NCBI GenBank assembly: GCA_036936605.1
Contig: JAUPFV010000001.1
Span: forward strand, 211,961,138-212,025,137
Direction: 5' to 3'
Length of the DNA: 64,000 nucleotides
From: Limnanthes douglasii subsp. nivea
Lineage: Eukaryota; Streptophyta; Magnoliopsida; Brassicales; Limnanthaceae
The notes under the pieces were generated by a model, which worked only from the letters and a program-made list of their open reading frames with translations, did no database searches and was not told the origin of the DNA. Shown one piece after another: positions 55,440-64,000 of this stretch; within the stretch, counting starts at the first letter, position 1, and every line of letters begins with the position of its first letter. The position numbers and the translations under genes are program-made.

Positions 55440-55670
55440 AGAACCTTGATAGAGCTTTTTTCATAACCACCAAGAATATTTCATTAAAATCGACGCTTTC
55501 CTTTTATGTTAAGCACTTAGCTACGTACATATCCTTTTATTTGGGTACCTCAACACCAGGAATACATGGATTCCGCTTAAATATCTATTTACCCTAACCA
55601 TATTCTCACCCTTCGGCTTATTCACAATAAAGAAGGTTTTCATCTTTTAGAGAAACAGCAGTTCTTCTTT
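55440..55670 (-). pseudogene. Copia-3 RT N-terminal fragment
   Basis: In the minus strand, IFKRNPCIPGVEVPK, then a D-M-Y-V-A-K segment and KESVDFNEIF match the copia RT front (WIFKRK.GIPGVE.P.YKARLVAKG..Q.EGVD YNE.FSPV). Stops and a frameshift interrupt it. Confidence 0.7.
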
Positions 55671-57690
55671 CACAATATTAAGCTATTTTAATTTATCACT
55701 TCCCTTGATAGCATTATAATATGTCCCGGGTTGCATAACATATCCCTGTATTTCTATTGCGGTTTGCTTGGACTTCATACTATATCCCTTTATAATTTAT
55801 AACTATCATATTCATATTTCTACCCAAATCGATCATCCAAAGGCCATATAACAATATACGATCAGTCTGTTTCAGACTCATGTGGTGGAACATTGTTTTT
55901 TAGACCCAAAACATAACCATACCTAAACTTTTATTTAGTTGAAGCATAACCGGCTTCATTTTCCAGCTACACTAGGCTTTGTATCCAACACATTCTTTAA
56001 TGGTATATCCTCATCAATAACAAGCACGTCATTTCTTATAGAACCGTTATAGACAATGGAAAAACAACCACTCTCGAACACTCTCAAATTTTATAACTTA
56101 TGTTTCTCTTTAGTATATGACTCTTGAGAGAAAAAAACTTAAATCTATAAATGAACTCACGTTGATGATATATGGAGCCATTGTCACGGCTTCTCCCTAG
56201 AATCTTCGAACTATTCCAGCTATATGTCGCATCTATTTACCCAATTACAACAAGGTTTCATTCATTCTTTATGGAAGCTTGTTCTATTAAGGAGTCCCAC
56301 TTATAGTTTTATATCTACAAGTTTTAAAATTTTCATAGCATTTAAGGAACTCTTTGTTGATATATATCGAGCAGTTATAATTATGAAGAATTTTAGCATT
56401 TTCAGATTTGATTCTATATTAAAGTCTTCCGGTTCACAAAGGCACAAAATGTTTTATCTTTGGTATTTAAAAGTGAAACCCATACTTTTCTTTAATACTC
56501 ATTAATTAAATATATAAAGTACCTCACACAACCTATGGTATGTTCCCGTGCTACACCCCTAATGTATGAATAAATGAAATCAAGTACTACATTTGATGTC
56601 TAGTAGTCGGGCATTCACTCTCTCTTTTTTACCCAACACACAGGTTTAACAAAGTCTCACTTATGAACTATTGTACCATCTAACAAACCTTGTCGACTTA
56701 AATTCATTGAGTCTCTTTTCATTTAAATTAACATGCCAATGATGCTACAACTTGGTCAAATCATTCAGGATATTAGACACTTTTACTACCACTGCAGTTT
56801 TATCAAGAGCTAACACACCATTAGTCATATAAGCTTTCATAACAACAATGGAGCCTTGCAAAATCCTAAGTTTTTCATCTCCACCCTTGTAGGTAAATTC
56901 TTTTTCATCTAACATTCCAATGAAAATAATGCTTTATTTAACTTGGCATACATACCATATGCGGTTAATTACTCTCTCAATTCATGTTGATAATTTTGTC
57001 TTATTTTCCCAATATGTTTGACATCAGAGGTTTTTTCATTACTGAGCATGCCCATTCAACCATCAAGTATTGGCACATTTTAAAACCAATTCTTATTAGA
57101 AGATATATGAAATGAGACATATGATTCCAACATTTATTTATTGTTCTACATGAAAGAATAAGAAGTCATTAACTCATCTGTGTACTTCAAATTATCATAC
57201 ACCATTGCAACATCTCGTACTTCGGTGTTTTGATAGTTGTTTTCATTTCTCTTCTCTCAGTAGTTGCAATATATGACTTTTGAACCCATCGCAACCCTTT
57301 TGGACTTTGACCAAGAGTTTCTTCTCCTCTTAATTAAATTTCAATTTCCAGAACGAACCCTCACACTAGGTATATGCCCTATAGACACACCCTTTAAAAC
57401 ACTATTGTTTTGAAGATCTTTGAATTTGTAGGCTCTTTTGCCTTCGACTATGACAAAATATTATTTTTTCGTAGAGAATGTTGTTCGAGAAGTACTTATA
57501 ATTCTTCTAAAAAAACTCAATAGGATAATTTTTTGATCCTCTTCCTCCACCTCTACACTAACTACATTCAGTTTGAGTTAGATTTGGTTTTAATCATCTA
57601 AGTGGCTTTAGGTGTCTGTTCTACTATCGAAGGACACTGTGTAAAGTTGTTTCATTACATAAAATATGTTCGCAAATGAGTTATTCATTT
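55671..57690 (-). other. Copia-3 interior, not resolved
   Basis: Expected to hold integrase, protease and the rest of GAG. The frames are too broken to name motifs with confidence. An unassigned plus-strand open frame at 56224-56505 is probably chance. Confidence 0.4.
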
Positions 57691-57693
57691 AAA

Positions 57694-57966
57694 TCACATT
57701 ATATGGTTCCATATCTCTAATATTGTTGGATCCCTAGATTTATCTCGTAACATTTCATATCTCAAGCTCAATATGAGGGTATTATGAGTTTTTGACAATG
57801 TCATGATATTAACTTGTGTAGATTTATCATTGATAGCAACTGTAAATCCCTTATGTACTAGGTAACAATTAACCTTAATTCTCCAATAATGGAAATCGTT
57901 CGATTCATCGAATGTTTCAAGGCTAAGATTTATGCAACTCTTTTTTTTTTGCTTTCCGGTTTTCAT
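57694..57966 (-). pseudogene. Copia-3 GAG N-terminal fragment
   Basis: 90 codons open on the minus strand: FDESNDFHYWRIKVNCYLVH, KGFTVAI, MTLSKTHNTLILSLRYEMLR and ILEIWNHI. This matches the copia GAG start (F.G.N.F..W..KM...L...GL...L, ...KA...I...L.D..L..V......ELWD.L). The lead Met fits a start about 60 bases after the primer-site-like sequence. Confidence 0.75.
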
Positions 57967-58028
57967 ACGAGATATACTATTGTAGCCTAAATTTCATAAC
58001 TCATATATTCCCTCTATGTTTGTTTCAC

Positions 58029-58042
58029 GCTCATCGTGCCAC
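58029..58042 (-). other. Primer-site-like sequence of copia-3
   Basis: The minus strand reads GTGGCACGATGAGC next to the LTR, a mutated version of the tRNA-Met complement (TGGTATCAGAGC). Confidence 0.4.
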
Positions 58043-58886
58043 TTTTGGGAAAACCAATAAACCATTATGCATAAGAAAGAGCCAATATACGAATAAACAA
58101 ACCTATGGAAGAACGATATTATTACAATCTTCAAGATAAAGGGACAAATAAAGGAGAGTATAATATAACCGAGCACACAAGGAGATATTTAACGTTGTTT
58201 GGATTGTGAATAAATCCTAAATTTATGGGCAAAGAATTTCAAACACAAATGACTCACTTATCTTTCGCTTGCTTGATTATTTATATACTTTAGAGACTCA
58301 TCGCTTCATTGTTCATATCTAACCTCACTTATCAATCAAAATACATAAAGTTGTTTTATATCTCTTTCTAGCTCATGAAGCATGCCACATGTAAATTATA
58401 TAGAATTATCTTATTCTATTTATATGTTTAGTGAAAAGAGTAATTCTTGATGAGGCACTTTAAATTGAAGTCATTACTCAACAACTCAAATAACTCCTAC
58501 TTTATTAATAATGGAAACCTTATAGATAGAAAAATCATAATTGATATAAACATATCAATCAATATAAGGAATCTAATTGATATACAAAGACCAAAATAAC
58601 AGACTGGGTTAGTATAAGAGATCTAACAAATAGAATACGTTTTTGCGTTAGCCCATCAGTGGTGTTATAGTTTAGCTTGCTTTGTACCCACCTCTTACGG
58701 GCCATCCTACTTTGGCTTAGCCCAATGTTCACCAGTCTTCAACAACTTGTCTCAGCGCTTAAGATTAGCAAACGTCTCCACAACTAAGTCACAACTCGAG
58801 TAATAAAGATTTTTAATATTTTTTCGCTTATACATGTGACGGTAGATCCAACACTCATACGTAAATACCTTTATTAATGAGTTACA
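58043..58886 (-). repeat. 5' LTR of copia-3
   Basis: About 840 bp, partner of 53375-54254. Ends uncertain. Confidence 0.65.
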
Positions 58887-59260
58887 TCTAGTTTATACCT
58901 AAAAATTCACCATCAAGGATTATAGTTGGTGGTTCCAGAAATATGCGGACCCTAATTCCACTATCGCACAAAGCTATTACGGACCCTAGTTGTTGTATAT
59001 TAAATGTTCATTTCTCCCCATAAAAGGAATCTTTCTTTATATAGTAATGTTAGTGGGCCCTAACCCAAAAGTACTTAACTTACAGATCTGTTCGAGAAGA
59101 TATGCGATTACATATGTATATAAATTTGTTTTAAATTTGTTTCTTTGGTAGCCACCCAAGGGAAAATTGCAAGCTCCAAAAAAGAATATCAGGAATCGGC
59201 CACTGAGACCTTTATGGATCTACGTAACTAAGAAATAAATAATTTGGGTCGAGATTTACA
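58887..59260. other. Region without a recognised gene; possible LTR
   Basis: It lies between copia-3 and the second Tat-like element and would be the place for that element's 3' LTR. With no partner LTR inside the window this cannot be tested. GTGGGCCCTAACCC occurs near 59051. Confidence 0.4.
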
Positions 59261-60400
59261 TTGTTTCTTTCTAATCTTTGGCGCTACTCGGATAGTGACT
59301 TAACCGCTGAGTGGTTGATGATGGCGCCTGACTCTATTGAATTGGTTGAAAGAGTACAAGCCTCCGATTCCCAAGCCATCAAACCTAAGGGCAATAAGGC
59401 AAGAAAATGGGAAAAATATGACGAGTTATCTGATCTTGAATTGGAAAAGTTTGAGCCCACAAACATAGTTATGGAGATCGTTGGTATCTAGGCCATGACG
59501 ATGGAGATTGCTGACCTCTGGGCCATGGTGGTGAAAATAATGGATCCCGAACCCCAAATGATGGAGACTGTGGATCGCAAAAATACCGTTGTTCTCAACG
59601 ACCAAGATATTAGTGAATGAACATGTATGAGTGATGGTAAGAAGATAAATAAAACTCGGGGAGAGAAATGAAAGAAACCATGGCTATCGAGGGTGGACAC
59701 AAGAAAACCCAAAAAACCAAAAATAAGAAAAATAAGGTTGTTATTGTTCCAACTTATTACCTGCCCATGGTCGAGCAGATTACAATGACGACCATGCTCG
59801 AACAATACAAACAAGGGACTAAGATAGTACTTCCTGACACGAGATCAGAAAAAAGGGGAAATTTTGGGGAAATGGATTCCTTCAAAACATGTGAGCGAAG
59901 TTATGTGATTAGAGACTGGTACGAGTGCAGTGGTTTTGGAAAACCAATCTGATAAATACAATGTCGATCCTACACTCTCCTTGGCCCGGTCAGAGCCATT
60001 AAACACCGCACCACTCACATAGAAACCTTTATCTCCTACCTTAAAAGATATAACTCTCGCGTGTGGGGGTATAACGTTTGAAGATTTGTTTCTTGTGCTT
60101 CATGGTCTCGCAAACGATATCCTTAGCAACCTTGGATTTTCTGATGATTCTTCATTCTCTAGGTACTTTTAACTCTGAAAGTCCGAAACAATTACCCTTT
60201 AGTTGTACCATATGCTTGCTCCTCTTGCCGTGGAGGAAACGAAAGCCATTTGATAGCGTTAGAGTTAGATACCCGAGAGAGAATCGATTCTGCCACTGCT
60301 GAGGCCAAACATACCAAAGCTTAACTTTGGGAAAATGAGGAAATGTGGTAAAAATAAAAGTAAAGTACGAGCATGCTATTAACACTTTGTATTAAAAAAA
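59261..60400 (+). pseudogene. Antisense-gene remnant of the second Tat-like element
   Basis: Plus-strand pieces, opposite to the pol that follows: a 76-codon frame (59261-59491, with ELVERVQASD, KPKGNKARKWEKYDELSDLE), a Lys-rich stretch (about 59690-59740), and CGGITFEDLFLVLHGLANDI near 60060-60120, which resembles the GKTFTVSNERDIIAQSILSN part of the antisense gene at about 39280-39330. Position (between the pol end and the outer end) and strand match the better kept element. Stops are many. The link is suggestive, not proven. Confidence 0.45.
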
Positions 60401-60699
60401 CAATGTAGATCAACCGACGCTGAAAGACCCTTTAGGTCCAAATGATGAAAATAATGTAGATCAACAGACGTTGAAAGAAACCTTTTATATATAAATGCAT
60501 GATTCTATATCAACTTATCGGTTTATGTAGATACCTCGTTAAAATCTTCCTGCACCACTAGGGTAGGAAAGAGTTTATCCCCGATAAAAAATATTTACAA
60601 TAAGATAGTCAAAATTACCAATATTTAAAATTACTCCAAAGATAGCTTGAGATATTCAATATTTCAAGGAAGTTGTAAGGGTCATTTGTCTTTATCCTT

Positions 60700-61880
60700 T
60701 AAACGATAGGTGCCCGACTTTATACTCTCTATCACATGGTAAGGGCCTTCCTAATTGGAAGCCAATTTCCCAAGGCACGTTTTTTTGGTATGTAAGAATA
60801 ATATCCCGAGGACCTTGTTGTCGACATTAAACTACTTTCTTTGAACCTTCGATGCGTACCTGCCTCGTATTAGGGTCTGGTAATACAATGAATTCTAATG
60901 GGCACGACTTTACATTTCTTCAACCAAATCAAGGGCAAGATGTCAAACCTCACTATTATTGTTTTCTGAATAATGTTAGACCCTGTATGATGGGAACATA
61001 GTTTATGAGGGGATCACCGCGCCCATACCATATACCAAAGCGAAAGGTGTTTCTCGAGTAGTGGTACGTGAAGTAGTTCGATAAGCCCACACAACCTCAT
61101 ATGAATAATCCAAAATTTCCTTACTTTTCCTTCCAAAGTTTTCTTGAGACCATCAATGATAGTTCTATTTGTTAGTTCAACCTCGTCGTTTGTTTGCAGT
61201 TGAAACATTGCTGCAAAACATTACTAGATTCCTCAAAAAAACAAACAATTTCTCATTTTATTGCTATCAAACCGTTGGCCATTATCCATAGTTAACCGCC
61301 TTGGGATACCAAAGCGACAACAAAAGTTCGTTCAAATGAATTTAATTACATTTTTAGCCCTTCCCCCATGAAAAGGTTCAGCTTCAATCGATTTAGATAA
61401 ATAGTACACTACGACTACTGTTGTTTGTCTTCTCCATCTTGCCATCGGCCATGGCCCCACTAAATCAACCCCCACCGATCAAACGGTAAACCCTTAGAGA
61501 AAGATTCAAGTTACGTGGCAGTTACGTGAATTGAATTTGTGAATCGCTGACATGTATCACACCTATTAACCAAATCTCAAGCCTGGGCCGGTATTGTGGG
61601 CCAATAAAAACCCGAAAAGAAAACCCTTCTAATTAAGGTTTTGAAGCGTCAGATAAAACCCCTCCCAAGCGCCAACCGTTCTCCATAATGAAGCTCAGAA
61701 TAAACTAATTTAGATTCGTTGCATCAAAGACATATTAGCCAAGGTTTGCTCAAGGACTGCAAAACCATCCGCCTTGAAATGTACCTTCTTTTCCAATACT
61801 TTATGCGTACGTAAAGTGTTATTCACCAGGAATTTCGAATGTCAATCGTCGATATTTGGCAAGCTATCTCAAGTCGATTG
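60700..61880 (-). pseudogene. Gypsy-D integrase
   Basis: Minus strand pieces: a CDTCQ-like segment near 61550, the GGVDLVGPWPMAR-type stretch near 61440-61475, a FCCRFGIPR-type segment near 61305-61325, and the frame 61208-61014 with [17 protein letters not shown] (catalytic Glu region), [20 protein letters not shown] in another frame, and [15 protein letters not shown]. Strongly broken. Confidence 0.75.
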
Positions 61881-61903
61881 TGTAGCTCGGTCCATCTAAT
61901 TAT

Positions 61904-62569
61904 TTAAGAGTCTTCTTGTGTTAAGATCCATGGGTAATCCCCAGTGTAAGCCAATGTTTCTCTAGAATCTGCGATTATATTTTTTGCTCTATAGACATGT
62001 TCGTACGTAATTTTCTCAAAAGCCACTGCCGAAATCTGCATTGCTGCCAAGTATAGGACCAAATGGTCCTTTCTCGCCTTGGAATGCCCAATAGCATGAT
62101 TAAGTAGTATTGGGGAATCGTGTATTAACCAAACGTGCTTGGCTTCACAAATTTGCACGAGTTTTAATTCTGCTAATGTTGCTTTATACTCAGCCTCATT
62201 ATTAGAAGATTCAAAACCAAATCTTATCCCTTGATGCATCACTAACCCCATGGGTGTGGTTACTTGGACTCCCGCTTCACGTCCATTAATGACCGACCCT
62301 TCATTTGTTCAGATAATCTATTCGGTTTGCTCTCTTTTCTGATCAATCTCAATTTCCTCTAGTCGGTTGGAATGAAATTCGGCTAAAACATTCGCCAACA
62401 TCTGACCTTTAATTTTCTTTCTAGGCCCGAACTCGATGTTAAAATCAATATCTTGTAGTAAATTCTTCAATATAAAAGACGTTTGGACTATAATGGAATG
62501 AGCCTGTAAATAAGGTCGCATCTTTCTAGTTGCGGTTACCAATGTTAGGACTAACTTCTCTAGTTTCAA
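61904..62569 (-). pseudogene. Gypsy-D RNase H
   Basis: The 62569-62318 frame: MKLEKLVLTLVTATRKMRPY, LQAHSIIVQTSFILKNLL, QMLANVLAEFHSNRLEE. The 62251-61904 frame: GLVMHQGIRFGFESSNNEAE, YKATLAELKLVQICEAKHVW, LIHDSPILLNHAIG, AKNIIADSRETLAYTGDYPW. NNEAEYKA keeps the catalytic Glu; the first Asp region (VDGS) is in the broken stretch between the frames, and the second Asp (usually SDS) is present as HDS. Confidence 0.85.
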
Positions 62570-62639
62570 TTACCTCTTCTGAACGTCCAATAAATTCTTG
62601 ATTACATAATAAACAAGCCTAGGGTCAGATTTGCCTCAC

Positions 62640-63770
62640 GAACAAATGATGTACTGACTGCACAATTAGACACCACAATATAAAAAAAAACAAGTCTCTC
62701 CCCGCATAGCTTTGGTGAATAAAGCGGGGGAAGACAAATATTACTTCAATTCGTGGAAAGCCTCAGTAGATATAGGGGTCCAATAAAACTACTTGGGTGG
62801 TCTTAATATGTGAAATAATGAAGCACATTTATCAGATAATCGATATAAACATGTTCAAATGAGCAAAACGTCCCATCAAAATCTAGACTTCTCTTATATT
62901 TTTAGACGGGACCATGGTGCTCAGAAGATTCAATTGTATTGGATGTGCCAGTATCCCTTTCTGAATGATAATATATCCTAAAAAATTTCCAGACCAAACC
63001 CCAAACAAGCATTTCTTTCGTATTTAGCGTGAGATTTATTCTTGTCAGGTTATCAAACGTTTCTTATAGGTCAGAAAAATAGTCATCCTTCGTAATTTTA
63101 ACCAATATATTGTCTATGTATAATTCAACTTTACACCCGATCTATCCTTTAAATCCTTGTTTACTAAACTCTGATAGGAGGCATCTGCATTTTTTAGACC
63201 GAACAACGTGATTTTATAGCAATGCTAACATCTCCTAGTTATAAACTATGTGTTTTCATGATCATTGGAGTCTAACCTTATTTTATTGTACCTCACAATG
63301 ACGCCCATGAAAAAGAGCTTTTTGTTTTTCAACATTGAATCCACTAGGTGGCGGATCCTTGGTATCGGGAAGAAATCCTTTCAGCACCTCATATTGAGGT
63401 CAATGAATTCCATGGAGATTCTCCACTTTATGTTATTCTTTTTCACTGGACGTGATTGGATATCCACAACGGGTACTGAGATTAACGGATTCTCTACCTT
63501 TGTCGGCCTCTCTACCTCCCCAATAATAGCATATGCCTTTTCGTAAGAAAAACATTTGTCGTTTCTGAAGGACCAGCACACTGCTGGGACTCTGTTATGT
63601 CCTCCAAATATGAGGTGAATAAATACGAAAAGAATCAATTTTTATCGAACTGCAGAAGACATGTTTCTTTCTAATATCTAAAATATTTCCTCCAAGAAAC
63701 TCATATTCCGCAACTCTCATTTATAAGGATAAAATTGGGTCTCTAGGATCTATCCTTCAAATCGTTGCTG
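62640..63770 (-). pseudogene. Gypsy-D reverse transcriptase
   Basis: From the right: ELRNMSFLEEIF (about 63710-63670), IHLIFGGHNRVPAVCWSFRN, KCFSYEKAYAIIGEVERPTK, VKKNNIKWRISMEFIDLN (63638-63381; compare NPVLVKKKNGKWRMCIDFTDLN), then LYIDNILVKITKDDYFSDL (the catalytic YIDD reads YIDN at 63109-63120) and FLGYIIIQKGI near 62960. Stops and frameshifts in the palm and thumb. Confidence 0.85.
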
Positions 63771-64000
63771 TTGAAACATATTTTATTTAATACTTTTTTG
63801 TATACAAAAACTATTTTATGTCTGAATTTGAAGTCTATTTCTTACGGTTGGAAATACGCTTGGTTCACATTCGGCAGTATTCTTTCTTTTAGGGTGAATC
63901 TGGGTGAATAAACTCATCTAGAATCCGCAGAAAATCCGTGCTCTAAGGTTAACCATTGTTAATTAGTTCAAATCTAGAAAACGCATGATCTTATAATATA
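63771..64000. other. Window end, no gene recognised
   Basis: Probably the connection between protease and RT of gypsy-D, but no motif can be named. Confidence 0.4.

Larger units (their letters stand above)
53375..58886 (-). mobile_element. Ty1/copia LTR retrotransposon, strongly decayed (copia-3)
   Basis: Two long similar regions, about 53375-54254 and 58043-58886, share ordered blocks (TTTAACGTGGTTCGGATTGT / TTTAACGTTGTTTGGATTGT, then GAATAAAT; TTAGCCCAT; GGGCCATCCT; CACCAGTCTT; TTACATCTAG) and act as LTRs. Inside on the minus strand are GAG (57966-57694), RT pieces and RNase H. The exact LTR ends and a target duplication could not be set because the copies have diverged strongly. It is the oldest recognisable full element here. 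Confidence 0.75.
60480..63770 (-). mobile_element. Second Tat-like Ty3/gypsy pol, decayed (gypsy-D)
   Basis: The same order and strand as 40430-43740: integrase, RNase H, RT, with matching non-coding stretches such as CCACYAGGGTAGGAAAKAG near 60560. It runs toward the window end; GAG, protease and the right LTR lie beyond or are lost. The many stops and shifts make it older than the 36338 element. Confidence 0.85.

Noticed and set aside
58887..59260. 3' LTR of the second Tat-like element
   Set aside because: No partner LTR lies inside the window and no TG...CA boundary with target duplication could be set.

Overview
This is nuclear plant DNA, most likely a eudicot. It is AT-rich and almost wholly built of transposable elements in several layers of decay. 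LTR retrotransposons use tRNA-Met-type primer sites (Ty1/copia) or TGGCGACC-type sites (Ty3/gypsy), and F-box-associated gene fragments of a plant type are present. No intact host gene, tRNA, rRNA or CRISPR array was found. The species cannot be fixed from the sequence.

Layout. 1-720 is the C-terminal part of a broken F-box gene (minus). 1614-3064 is a hAT-like DNA element bounded by degenerate inverted repeats, with a piece of TTF-type transposase. 3316-4197 is an 880-bp tract of degenerate ACC triplets. 6126-11500 is a full-length copia element (minus, TSD GTTGT) inserted in the integrase of an old gypsy element. 11.5-20.2 kb holds gypsy remnants on both strands. 20.2-25.4 kb is mostly featureless, apart from short tandem duplications and two TRIM-like elements in inverted orientation (23.2-24.5 kb). 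25434-30535 is a second copia element (plus, TSD TGTTA) that split another F-box fragment; a third F-box fragment lies at 30.8-31.4 kb. 32.6-35.5 kb is a tandem array (761-bp units, then 321-bp units) whose minus strand carries a 13-codon repeat.

36338-46302 is the best preserved element: a Ty3/gypsy (Tat-like) retrotransposon with 406-bp LTRs and TSD CCACT, pol on the minus strand, inserted in the RNase H region of an older gypsy element whose other half lies at 46.3-48.4 kb. Between pol and its 3' LTR it carries a roughly 3-kb gene on the opposite (plus) strand with an 82-bp intron that restores frame, and a coiled-coil C-terminus. This is the most interesting content of the window. 49.2-51.4 kb holds a 3 x 138-bp tandem repeat, two solo TRIM-like LTRs and a 28-bp repeat. 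About 53.4-58.9 kb is a third, strongly decayed copia element (minus). About 59.3-63.8 kb is a second Tat-like gypsy pol (minus), again with plus-strand coding remnants downstream of it.

How the parts work together: nothing here looks functional as a host pathway. Every retroelement pol shows stops, frameshifts or lost catalytic residues, so none is likely to move on its own. The nesting order is readable: old gypsy elements first, then copia-1 and the Tat-like element inside them. All alignments and divergence counts were made by eye from the sequence.
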